5,497 nucleotides of DNA from an uncultured Eubacteriales bacterium (GTDB taxonomy: Bacteria; Bacillota; Clostridia; Lachnospirales; Anaerotignaceae): NCBI GenBank assembly GCA_934256695.1, contig CAKQPE010000126.1, forward strand, positions 1-5,497. The letters are read 5' to 3'. Below the pieces are notes generated by a model, which was not told the DNA's origin, did not search any database, and saw nothing but the letters and a program-made list of their open reading frames with translations. Below are positions 1-5,366 of this stretch, piece after piece. A program made the translations under genes and the position numbers. Position 1 is the stretch's first letter, and the number at the start of each line of letters is the position of its first letter.

Positions 1-35
1 CGATGGAACCTGTCTGTTTATTCTTCTGTTTGAAC

Positions 36-71
36 AAGTCGAAATCCTGATTTCGACTTAGGTGTCGACTT
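36..71. other. Perfect stem-loop with a competing third arm
   Basis: AAGTCGAAAT (36-45) and ATTTCGACTT (50-59) form a perfect 10-bp stem around the loop CCTG. A second TCGACTT lies at 65-71 and could pair with the same left arm, so two structures are mutually exclusive. No T-run follows, so it is not a standard intrinsic terminator on the plus strand. It lies at the window edge, so it may belong to the 3' end of an upstream gene or to a regulatory site. Its role is unknown. Confidence 0.5.
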
Positions 72-329
72 TGTCAATATCCTTATATATTTTAACATAA
101 AATATATTTTTGTTCAACACATTTGATATACGGAAAAATGTTTAAATAAATTTTATCAATATAATATTGATGTTTTTAAACAGAAAAGTGATATTTTAAA
201 TATTATATGATAAAATACTGTTTAAAATAATTGTGCAAACTATTTTTATTTGATATTGAAAATATTTGCTTATTAAAAAACACAGGTGGGGATACAGACA
301 GCAGTTTATGTTTTACGGAGGAAACAATA
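72..329 (+). promoter_or_regulatory. AT-rich leader upstream of the thioesterase, with candidate promoters
   Basis: No convincing gene is seen here. Two weak sigma-A-like promoters can be drawn: TTGTCA (71-76) with TAACAT (93-98) at 16 bp spacing, and GTGATA (188-193) with TAAAAT (211-216) at 17 bp spacing. A perfect TATAAT (160-165) lies inside the palindrome ATCAATATAATATTGAT (155-171) but has no good -35 box. TGTTTAAA occurs directly at 139-146 and 219-226 and inverted at 175-182. The stretch is so AT-rich that chance matches are likely, so individual assignments are tentative. Confidence 0.35.
155..171. repeat. 17-bp palindrome in thioesterase leader, possible operator
   Basis: ATCAATAT and ATATTGAT are perfect 8-bp arms around one central A. 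It covers a TATAAT-like box and is flanked by inverted TGTTTAAA/TTTAAACA copies at 139-146 and 175-182. This would suit a dimeric repressor site, but no regulator gene is adjacent and AT-only palindromes arise easily by chance. Confidence 0.3.
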
Positions 330-755
330 ATGGAATTTAAACCATATGAACATAAAGTACACTATTATGAGACAGATAAAATGGGAGTTGTGCATCATTC
401 CAACTATATACGTTGGATGGAGGAAGCAAGGGTTGACATGATGGAAAAATCAGGCTTCGGTTACAAACGCCTTGAGGAAGAAGGAATAATAAGCCCTGTT
501 TTGGGAATTGAGTGTGAATATAAAAAATCAACAGATTTTGACGATACAATAGTTATTGCCGTTGAAGAAGAATTTTATAACGGTATAAAAATGACTATTA
601 AATATACAATGACAAATAAGGCTAACGGTGCCGTAACGGCAGTCGGAAAAAGCAGACATTGTTTTTTGAATAAAGACGGCAGACCGGTTAATCTAAGAAA
701 ATTGTGTCCGGAGCTTGATGGTATATTCAATTCACTTTTGGTAAAGGAGTCTTAA
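330..755 (+). CDS. Acyl-CoA thioesterase, YbgC/FadM-type hotdog (4HBT) family
   Basis: A 141-residue cytoplasmic single-domain hotdog protein predicted to hydrolyse acyl-CoA (or acyl-ACP) thioesters. The N-terminal signature is clear: ETDKMGVVHHSNYIRWMEEAR at residues 14-34 except for small differences matches the family pattern D-x-x-G-V-V-x-H-x-x-Y, with Asp16 in the position of the family's catalytic aspartate and His22/His23 and Tyr26 nearby. The length is normal for YbgC-like enzymes. I chose ATG at 330 because GGAGG at 317-321 stands 8 nt upstream and family homology begins there; an in-frame TTG at 231 would add 33 unrelated residues. The next gene follows after 2 bp, so the two are co-transcribed. 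The acyl substrate cannot be read from the sequence. The family is sure, the exact substrate is not. Confidence 0.9.
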   Translation: MEFKPYEHKVHYYETDKMGVVHHSNYIRWMEEARVDMMEKSGFGYKRLEEEGIISPVLGIECEYKKSTDFDDTIVIAVEEEFYNGIKMTIKYTMTNKANGAVTAVGKSRHCFLNKDGRPVNLRKLCPELDGIFNSLLVKES

Positions 756-757
756 AA

Positions 758-1060
758 ATGATACCTATGCTTATTGAACAGGCAATAAATATAAAAATGA
801 AAAGCGATATGCACCCGGCAATAATATCCGATTATGAGCTTGCTTATGCACTTGGACTTGCCTGCAGGAAACTTAAATTACAGCCAAGTACAGATTTAAA
901 GCATATGAGGGAGGAAGTTATTAAAGGGTTTGAAAACTATAACGCAAAGAGTCTTGAGGACAAAAATTTATCGCATATGATTTCGGTATACGAGGTTGAA
1001 AATAACGCTCCAGAAAGTGATAAAATTGAAGAACTTATAAAAATGGGCTATGATGTATAA
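758..1060 (+). CDS. Unrecognised 100-residue protein, coupled to the thioesterase
   Basis: I do not recognise this protein. It starts 2 bp after the thioesterase stop, with AAAGGAG (743-749) 8 nt before the ATG and lying inside the upstream gene's last codons, so translation is probably coupled. The 100 residues look soluble and mainly alpha-helical, with no signal peptide or membrane segment. Residues 23-40 (SDYELAYALGLACRKLKL) read as an amphipathic helix, and the C-terminal third is rich in Glu and Asp. The single Cys36 rules out a zinc finger. Codon use matches its neighbours, which supports a real gene. It could be an accessory factor of the thioesterase or a small regulator, but nothing in the sequence decides this. 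Confidence 0.8.
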   Translation: MIPMLIEQAINIKMKSDMHPAIISDYELAYALGLACRKLKLQPSTDLKHMREEVIKGFENYNAKSLEDKNLSHMISVYEVENNAPESDKIEELIKMGYDV

Positions 1061-1094
1061 GTTTTAAGGCACTTTAATTAAATAAATTTAAAAA

Positions 1095-1125
1095 TTGTAT
1101 TGCCAAGAAGAAAATTTTGTATAAT
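1095..1125 (+). promoter_or_regulatory. Candidate sigma-A promoter for icd
   Basis: A perfect TATAAT lies at 1120-1125. The -35 is ambiguous: TTGTAT at 1095-1100 gives a 19-bp spacer with a weak match, and TTGCCA at 1100-1105 is a 5/6 match but only 14 bp away. It is the best promoter-like signal between the 100-residue gene and icd. The spacing problem keeps confidence modest. Confidence 0.35.
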
Positions 1126-1158
1126 AATAAATCTAAATTTATATTTATAAATTAAAGA

Positions 1159-1178
1159 CTTTTGGGTTTTACCAAAAG
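1159..1178 (+). other. Small hairpin in icd leader
   Basis: CTTTTGG (1159-1165) pairs with CCAAAAG (1172-1178) around the 6-nt loop GTTTTA. It is not followed by a T-run. It could be one stem of a structured 5' leader or simply a chance AT-rich hairpin. Confidence 0.35.
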
Positions 1179-1241
1179 CTATGACTGACAATGAACTGCG
1201 AAGATAAATGTAGAAAGCGTAGGTTGAATCAAAATTTTTAT

Positions 1242-1270
1242 TAAAACGCAATGTAATTGCGTTTTATGTT
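1242..1270 (+). terminator. Terminator-like hairpin between the thioesterase operon and icd
   Basis: TAAAACGCAA (1242-1251) pairs perfectly with TTGCGTTTTA (1257-1266) around the loop TGTAA, and the descending arm ends in four T residues, as in a short A/T-flanked intrinsic terminator. It could end the thioesterase operon, 182 bp after its last stop. If the TATAAT promoter at 1120 is real, it would instead lie inside the icd leader, where it could act as an attenuator. The T-tract is short. Confidence 0.4.
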
Positions 1271-1281
1271 AAAGTTTAGGT

Positions 1282-1376
1282 CAAGCCTTTTTAAAGGCTT
1301 GCAGAGTTTGAGACGGAGTCTCAAGGTTTTATCTTTCAAAAAATTGCAGGGTGTGGGACAGAGTCCCACAGTCTTA
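1282..1376 (+). repeat. Two tandem copies of a hairpin module upstream of icd
   Basis: Unit 1 is the palindrome CAAGCCTTTTTAAAGGCTTG (1282-1301), then TTGAGAC-GGA-GTCTCAA (1308-1324). Unit 2, 45 bp later, has a degenerate palindrome (about 1322-1346, CAA...AAAAAATTG), then TGTGGGAC-AGA-GTCCCACA (1352-1370) and GTCTT. Both units share TTGCAG before the stem-loop (1299-1304 and 1344-1349) and the GAC-RGA-GTC stem top. An inverted third copy lies beyond icd at 2727-2773. It looks like a dispersed intergenic repeat family; its role is unknown. The last stem ends 18 bp before the icd ribosome binding site. Confidence 0.6.
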
Positions 1377-1401
1377 GTATTTTTCAACGGAGGAATAAAA
1401 A

Positions 1402-2607
1402 ATGGATAAAATAAAAATGACAACGCCTGTCGTAGAGATGGACGGCGATGAAATGACAAGAATTCTCTGGAAGATGATTAAAGATGAACTTATTCTTCCT
1501 TACGTAGATTTAAAAAGCGAATATTATGATTTAGGGCTTGAAAACAGAAATGCAACAGACGATAAGGTTACTGTTGAATCTGCCGAGGCTGCTAAAAAAT
1601 ACGGTGTGGCTGTTAAATGTGCCACAATAACACCTAATGCCGCAAGAGTAAAAGAATATAACCTTAAACAGATGTGGAAAAGTCCAAACGGCACAATAAG
1701 AGCTATTCTTGACGGAACTGTTTTCAGAACACCTATAATAGTAAAAGGCATAGAGCCTGTTGTAAAGTGCTGGAAGAAACCTATTACCATAGCAAGACAT
1801 GCTTACGGTGATGTTTACAAATCGGTTGAAATAAAAGTGCATTGTGCAGGCAAGGCTGAACTTGTTTTCACAGACGAAAACGGAAACGAAACAAGAGAGC
1901 TTATACATAATTTCAAAGGTGCAGGTGTTCTTCAGGGACAGCATAACCTTGATAATTCAATAGAAAGCTTTGCAAGAAGCTGTTTCGGCTACGCTCTTTC
2001 AACAAAACAGGATTTGTGGTTTGCAAGCAAGGATACAATTTCCAAAAAATACGACCATACTTTTAAGGATATATTTGCCGACATTTACGAAAAAGAATAT
2101 AAGGAAAAATTTGAAAAAGCAGGAATAACATATTTCTATACACTTATAGATGATGCAGTAGCAAGGGTAATGAAATCAGAAGGCGGTTTTATATGGGCCT
2201 GCAAGAACTATGACGGCGATGTTTTCAGCGATATGATTTCTTCTGCTTTCGGTTCTCTTGCAATGATGACATCTGTTCTTGTTTCTCCTTCGGGAATATA
2301 TGAATACGAAGCGGCTCACGGAACGGTACAGAGACATTATTACAAATATCTTAAAGGCGAAGAAACATCAACAAACTCCGTTGCAACTATTTTTGCATGG
2401 ACAGGAGCTTTAAGAAAAAGAGGCGAGCTTGACTCAATAAACGAACTTGTGGAATTTGCCGATAAACTCGAAAAAGCCACAATAAAGACTATTGAGGACG
2501 GAAAGATGACAAAAGACCTTGCTCTTATTACAGAGCTTGAAAACCCTGTTGTTTTAAACAGCGAAAACTTTATTAAGGCAATAAGAGAAACATACGAAGC
2601 AATGTAA
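1402..2607 (+). CDS. icd: NADP-dependent isocitrate dehydrogenase (dimeric, eukaryote-like)
   Basis: This cytoplasmic enzyme oxidatively decarboxylates isocitrate to 2-oxoglutarate, making NADPH. In anaerobes with a partial TCA cycle this mainly feeds glutamate synthesis. The 401 residues align almost end to end with the IDH1-type dimeric enzymes rather than with the E. coli Icd type. Substrate residues are all present: Thr77, Ser94 (in MWKSPNGTIR), Arg100, Arg109, Arg132 and Tyr139. Metal ligands are Asp250, Asp273 and Asp277 (LIDD, YDGDVFSD). Lys210 matches the catalytic lysine. The motif AAHGTVQRHY (304-313) with Arg311 and His312 binds the NADP 2'-phosphate, which supports NADP over NAD. 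GGAGG at 1389-1393 is 8 nt before the ATG. It is not closely packed with other genes and probably forms its own transcript. Hairpin modules sit on both sides. Confidence 0.97.
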   Translation: MDKIKMTTPVVEMDGDEMTRILWKMIKDELILPYVDLKSEYYDLGLENRNATDDKVTVESAEAAKKYGVAVKCATITPNAARVKEYNLKQMWKSPNGTIRAILDGTVFRTPIIVKGIEPVVKCWKKPITIARHAYGDVYKSVEIKVHCAGKAELVFTDENGNETRELIHNFKGAGVLQGQHNLDNSIESFARSCFGYALSTKQDLWFASKDTISKKYDHTFKDIFADIYEKEYKEKFEKAGITYFYTLIDDAVARVMKSEGGFIWACKNYDGDVFSDMISSAFGSLAMMTSVLVSPSGIYEYEAAHGTVQRHYYKYLKGEETSTNSVATIFAWTGALRKRGELDSINELVEFADKLEKATIKTIEDGKMTKDLALITELENPVVLNSENFIKAIRETYEAM

Positions 2608-2665
2608 TTAAATAAATGACCGTAAAACTGTTGTAAAAGTAAAATCGTACAAACAGGTTAATGTA

Positions 2666-2696
2666 GAGGGTGTTTTTCTATCGTAAAAGCACCCTC
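2666..2696 (+). terminator. icd: Strong stem-loop after icd, possible terminator
   Basis: A 12-bp stem (2666-2677 with 2685-2696; GAGGGTG/CACCCTC, then one T-G wobble and TTTT/AAAA) closes a 7-nt loop, 58 bp after the icd stop. It is the strongest structure between icd and the Nudix gene. It lacks a following T-run on the plus strand, so it is not a canonical Rho-independent terminator. It may stabilise the mRNA 3' end or act in an atypical way. Confidence 0.4.
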
Positions 2697-2726
2697 AAAC
2701 TCCCTTAAAATACTCTTTGATTAATA

Positions 2727-2773
2727 AAAGACTGTAGGCTCTGCCTACACCCACAATTTTTTGTAAAAAATTG
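2727..2773 (-). repeat. Inverted third copy of the hairpin module, downstream of icd
   Basis: Read on the minus strand, this is a 20-bp palindrome CAATTTTTTACAAAAAATTG (2773-2754), then a GGG spacer, then TGTAGGC-AGA-GCCTACA (2749-2733) and GTCTTTT. It matches unit 2 at 1337-1376 in CAAAAAATTG, GGGTGT and ACAGTCTT. The stem differs from unit 2, but both sides changed together and the AGA loop is kept. The copy points back toward icd. Confidence 0.6.
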
Positions 2774-2790
2774 AGTAAAACTTTTAATAT
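2761..2790 (+). promoter_or_regulatory. Weak candidate promoter for the Nudix-ROK-anhydrase operon
   Basis: TTGTAA (2761-2766) and TAATAT (2785-2790) are separated by 18 bp, each a 4/6 match to sigma-A consensus, and lie about 30 bp before the Nudix start. The -35 overlaps the 20-bp palindrome of the repeat. The AT-rich context makes this a guess. Confidence 0.25.
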
Positions 2791-2818
2791 TTAAAAACAT
2801 TTTATATAGGTGAATATT

Positions 2819-3316
2819 ATGCGTAATACAACTCTTTGTTATATAGAAAAAGACGGAAAGTATTTAATGCTTCACCGTACAAAAAAGAAAATAGACGAAA
2901 ATAAGGATAAGTGGATTGCCGTTGGCGGAAAATTTGAATACGGCGAAAGCCCCGAGGACTGTGCTTTAAGAGAGGTTAAAGAAGAAACGGGACTTGACCT
3001 TAATTCATATAAATACAAGGGCATAGTTACTTTTGTGTCTGATGAATGGGGCACTGAATATATGCACTTATTTTTGTCCGATGATTTCAGCGGAGAATTA
3101 AAGGAATGTGACGAAGGAGAACTGATGTGGGTCGAAAAAGAGAAAGTCAATTCCCTTTACTGCTGGGAAGGAGATAAAATTTTTCTTTACCTTATAGAAA
3201 GCGGCTGTCCGTTCTTTTCTCTTAAATTAAATTATGTTGGGGCAGACCTGACAAAAGCCGTTTTAAACTCGAAAGAACTTAAACTGCCGTTTAAAGGGGA
3301 GATAGAATATTTATGA
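2819..3316 (+). CDS. Nudix hydrolase, MutT/8-oxo-dGTP diphosphatase-like
   Basis: A 165-residue cytoplasmic enzyme that hydrolyses a nucleoside diphosphate linked to another group. The full Nudix box G-x5-E-x7-R-E-U-x-E-E-x-G-U is present at residues 37-59: Gly37, Glu43, Arg51-Glu52, Glu55-Glu56 and Gly58-Leu59, so metal binding should be intact. The WIAVGGK entry (32-38) and overall length resemble clostridial proteins called 8-oxo-dGTP diphosphatases, which cleanse oxidised nucleotides, but Nudix substrates are hard to predict and this remains a guess. I chose ATG 2819 because AGGTGA (2808-2813) is 5 nt upstream; a GTG at 2810 overlaps that site and would add only three residues. The stop overlaps the next start (ATGA), so it is the first gene of a three-gene operon. 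Confidence 0.9.
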   Translation: MRNTTLCYIEKDGKYLMLHRTKKKIDENKDKWIAVGGKFEYGESPEDCALREVKEETGLDLNSYKYKGIVTFVSDEWGTEYMHLFLSDDFSGELKECDEGELMWVEKEKVNSLYCWEGDKIFLYLIESGCPFFSLKLNYVGADLTKAVLNSKELKLPFKGEIEYL

Positions 3317-4257
3317 TTAAAAAATATATTTTCGGCATTGACCTTGGCGGTACGGCAATTAAGTTCGGATTTTTTGATGAAAAATGCAGACTTTTGAAAA
3401 AATGGAGTATAGCTACCGATAAAACAAACAATGGAGAAAATATACTGCACGATATTTCAAAGGAAACAGAAAAATGTATATCTGAATATAAAATAAAAAC
3501 AGAAAATATTGTTGGTACAGGCATTTCCGTTCCGGGGCCTGTTGATGACACAGGTCTTGTGAGAGGCTGTGTAAATATAGGCTGGGGATATAAGAAAGTC
3601 GGAGAAGAACTGGAAAAACTGACAGGAATAAAAACGTTTGTGCTTAACGATGCCAATGCGGCCGGTATGGGAGAGGTTATAAACGGTTGCGGAGGAAAGT
3701 ACAAAAGAGCCGTAATGATAACCATAGGCACAGGCATAGGCGGTGCGGTAATAGAAAACGGAAACATTGTTTCCGGCAGCCGTGGAAATGCAGGAGAAAT
3801 AGGTCATTTCAAAATGAGTACGCCTGACGGAAGCAAATTGCTTGACATGGAATATTTTGCTTCTGCCGTAGGAATAGTACGGTTTGTAAATGAAAAAAGA
3901 AAAGATTATCCGACTTCGCCTATAAACAAAATTAAAAATATAGAAGTCAGGGATATAGCGAATTTTGCAAAAGAAGGCGATGAACTTTCGCTCTTGGCTT
4001 TTGATATGGCAGGAAAATATATCGGTCTTGGTTTAAGCTATATTGCGGGAACAGTTGATCCGGAGATTTTTATTATAGGCGGAGGAGTATCACTTGCCGG
4101 TGAAATAATAATAGAACCTATAAAGAAATATTTTAGTCAATATGCTTTTAATACAGAAAAAGAAATACCGTTTGCTGCGGCGTCATTGGGAAATGATGCG
4201 GGAATATACGGTGCGGCGGAATTTGTAACTGCGAATATTAAGGAGGAACAACTATGA
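3313..4257 (+). CDS. ROK-family sugar kinase (glucokinase-like) lacking the zinc cysteines
   Basis: A 314-residue ATP-dependent hexose kinase, most likely acting on glucose or a related sugar in the cytoplasm. In order it shows the phosphate loop DLGGT (10-14), GISVPGPVD (70-78), the catalytic-base motif NDANAAG with Asp113 (112-118), GTGIGGAV (139-146), GNAGEIGH with Glu162 and His165 (158-165) and the C-terminal GTVDPEIFIIGGGVS (246-260). The ROK zinc motif CxCGxxGCxE after the histidine is missing: the segment from His165 to Glu180 is about 5 residues shorter than in a typical family member such as B. subtilis GlcK, and contains no cysteine. The sugar-binding Glu180 and the following YFAS are kept. 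AGGGGAG (3296-3302) precedes the start, which overlaps the Nudix stop by 4 bp. It could also be a fructo-, manno- or N-acetylhexosamine kinase; the sequence does not settle this. Confidence 0.9.
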   Translation: MIKKYIFGIDLGGTAIKFGFFDEKCRLLKKWSIATDKTNNGENILHDISKETEKCISEYKIKTENIVGTGISVPGPVDDTGLVRGCVNIGWGYKKVGEELEKLTGIKTFVLNDANAAGMGEVINGCGGKYKRAVMITIGTGIGGAVIENGNIVSGSRGNAGEIGHFKMSTPDGSKLLDMEYFASAVGIVRFVNEKRKDYPTSPINKIKNIEVRDIANFAKEGDELSLLAFDMAGKYIGLGLSYIAGTVDPEIFIIGGGVSLAGEIIIEPIKKYFSQYAFNTEKEIPFAAASLGNDAGIYGAAEFVTANIKEEQL

Positions 4258-4799
4258 TAGACGAGCTTTTGGAATACAATAAAAAATTTGTTGAAAGCAA
4301 GAAATATGAAAATTTCAAGACAAGTAAGTATCCCGATAAGAAAATAGCCATACTTACCTGCATGGATACAAGACTTGTTGAACTCATACCGGCAGCATTG
4401 GGAATAAAAAACGGTGACGTAAAAATGATTAAAAACGCAGGCGGCATGGTAACAAATCCTTTCGGAAGTGTTGTAAGAAGTCTGCTTATAGGAATAGTGG
4501 AACTGGGTGTAGAGGAAGTAATGGTAATAGGACATACGGACTGCGGTGTTGCCGGAATAAATGCCAAGCTGATGATTGACCACCTTCTTAAAAGAGGAGT
4601 AACACAAGAACACATAGATATGATGCGTTACTGCGGCGTTGATTTTGAAAAATGGCTCAGTGGTTTTGATACAGTAGAAGGTTCTGTAGCGGAGACAGTT
4701 GATGTACTGAAAAATCATCCGCTTATGCCGGCTGATGTTGTTATACGTGGGTTTGTTATAGATACGGAAACAGGTGAAGTTAAACCAATAGAAGAATAA
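4254..4799 (+). CDS. Beta-class carbonic anhydrase (YtiB-like)
   Basis: A 181-residue cytoplasmic enzyme interconverting CO2 and bicarbonate, probably supplying carboxylases or buffering pH. The beta-class zinc ligands are all visible: Cys36 in CMDTRL (36-41), His94 and Cys97 in HTDCG (94-98). Asp38 and Arg40 form the expected catalytic dyad. KNAGG (60-64), RSLLIGIVELGVEEVMVIGH (75-94) and the C-terminal RGFVIDTETGEVKPI are typical of the short YtiB-like group, and the length fits. The strong site AAGGAGGA (4240-4247) lies inside the kinase's last codons, 6-7 nt before the ATG, and the start overlaps the kinase stop as ATGA. It is the last gene of the operon; an intrinsic terminator begins 2 bp after its stop. 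Family assignment is firm; activity of this short subgroup is less well established. Confidence 0.93.
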   Translation: MIDELLEYNKKFVESKKYENFKTSKYPDKKIAILTCMDTRLVELIPAALGIKNGDVKMIKNAGGMVTNPFGSVVRSLLIGIVELGVEEVMVIGHTDCGVAGINAKLMIDHLLKRGVTQEHIDMMRYCGVDFEKWLSGFDTVEGSVAETVDVLKNHPLMPADVVIRGFVIDTETGEVKPIEE

Positions 4800-4800
4800 G

Positions 4801-4834
4801 GTGGCTGTGGTGTTGCCAACAGCTGCGTTTTTTT
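4801..4834 (+). terminator. Intrinsic terminator of the Nudix-ROK-anhydrase operon
   Basis: GTGGCTGTGG (4801-4810) pairs with CC (4816-4817) and ACAGCTGC (4819-4826), with A4818 bulged and two G-U pairs near the base, around the loop TGTTG. Seven T residues follow at 4828-4834. It starts 2 bp after the anhydrase stop. This is a standard Rho-independent terminator layout. Confidence 0.8.
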
Positions 4835-4854
4835 GAAAACCATGAAACTTTTCT

Positions 4855-4894
4855 AAAAAAAGCCTTTAAAACTATAGTGTTTTAAGGGCTTTTT
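4855..4894. terminator. Bidirectional terminator between convergent genes
   Basis: A 16-bp stem (4857-4872 with 4879-4894, one G-T wobble) encloses the loop TATAGT. The A-run at 4855-4861 and T-run at 4890-4894 make it able to terminate both strands. On the minus strand seven U residues follow, so it is the likely end of the zinc-ribbon gene transcript and a backup for the plus-strand operon. Confidence 0.75.
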
Positions 4895-4907
4895 GGGTTA
4901 AAATCAT

Positions 4908-5276
4908 TTATAATTTTTTTCCGCACTTTGGGCAGTATTCAAAATCGGAATTTATTTCGTTTCCACAGTAAGGGCAGTTTTTTATTTGACTGAAATTATC
5001 GTCTATTAATGTGAGAACATCATCGGTAATAGGTACGTTTTCGCCCCTTGCTATGGCATTGCCTGTTTTTTTATCCAGACTGTAAAGAGCCGAACAACAG
5101 TCGGTACGTACAAAATACTGTTTTCCGAATTTAAATATCGGTATAAAGAATATGCTAAGACAGTTTGCGGTCATTATAATTTCGTAATTACATATGTTTG
5201 AGCATTTTTTGCATATTCCGCTTAAAGAATAGGGAATAATTTTTTTAATTGGCATTATGGCAAGAAAGAAAAACAT
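4908..5276 (-). CDS. Small zinc-ribbon protein of unknown function
   Basis: A 122-residue protein with two cysteine clusters. The C-terminal CPYCG (101-105) and CPKCG (115-119) pairs form a textbook zinc ribbon. The N-terminal part has CKKC (22-25), Cys29, Cys39 and a CC pair (60-61), which could bind a second zinc. Between them, residues 39-50 (CLSIFFIPIFKF) are hydrophobic and the stretch FGKQYFVRTDCC resembles a family common in Clostridia and other Bacillota annotated only as zinc-ribbon domain proteins. The hydrophobic patch could be a membrane contact or a beta-strand core; it is too short to call a transmembrane helix with confidence. The start follows GGAGG (5284-5288, minus strand) by 7 nt; a later Met8 is possible but lacks a site. 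It converges on the carbonic anhydrase operon. Function unknown; protein or nucleic acid binding is a guess. Confidence 0.85.
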   Translation of the reverse strand: MFFFLAIMPIKKIIPYSLSGICKKCSNICNYEIIMTANCLSIFFIPIFKFGKQYFVRTDCCSALYSLDKKTGNAIARGENVPITDDVLTLIDDNFSQIKNCPYCGNEINSDFEYCPKCGKKL

Positions 5277-5366
5277 TTAAACTCCTCCGAATTTTATTTT
5301 ATAATAATAAATACGTTAGCATAATTTTTGTGTTTTAACAACAGAAATTTATCAGACTGAAATCAT

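Larger units (their letters stand above)
1061..1401 (+). other. 341-bp gene-free leader upstream of icd
   Basis: No coding gene is supported here. From left to right it holds a TATAAT box near 1120, a 7-bp hairpin (1159-1178), a terminator-like hairpin (1242-1266), a 20-bp palindrome (1282-1301) and two GAC-RGA-GTC stem-loops (1308-1324 and 1352-1370), then the icd ribosome binding site at 1389-1393. If transcription starts just after the TATAAT box, the icd mRNA has a structured 5' leader of about 270 nt. I could not match it to a riboswitch class I know. Confidence 0.6.

Noticed and set aside
1..110. Tail of a coding gene at the left edge
   Set aside because: All three plus frames stop within 61 bases and none shows a recognisable protein end; a minus-strand start cannot be excluded but is not supported.
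231..329. In-frame TTG start 33 codons upstream of the thioesterase
   Set aside because: No ribosome site before it, and the extra residues do not look like the family; GGAGG stands 8 nt before ATG 330.
1157..1266. Known riboswitch before icd
   Set aside because: I looked for T-box, TPP, FMN, SAM, glycine, c-di-GMP and glutamine-type core sequences and found none.
1241..1459. Minus-strand frame of 72 codons over the icd leader
   Set aside because: It is made by the hairpin repeats and the start of icd; the peptide is basic, low-complexity and resembles no protein I know.
1524..1944. Minus-strand open frames inside icd
   Set aside because: They lie wholly within a gene with full family conservation, and lack a ribosome site and recognisable domains.
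2810..2818. GTG start for the Nudix gene
   Set aside because: The GTG lies inside the AGGTGA ribosome binding site that serves ATG 2819.
3291..3807. Minus-strand open frames over the ROK kinase
   Set aside because: The translations are low-complexity, rich in Ser, Phe and Pro, with no known motif; the plus-strand gene is unambiguous.
4137..4718. Minus-strand frame of 193 codons over the carbonic anhydrase
   Set aside because: It overlaps two certain genes antisense and shows no motif or ribosome site.
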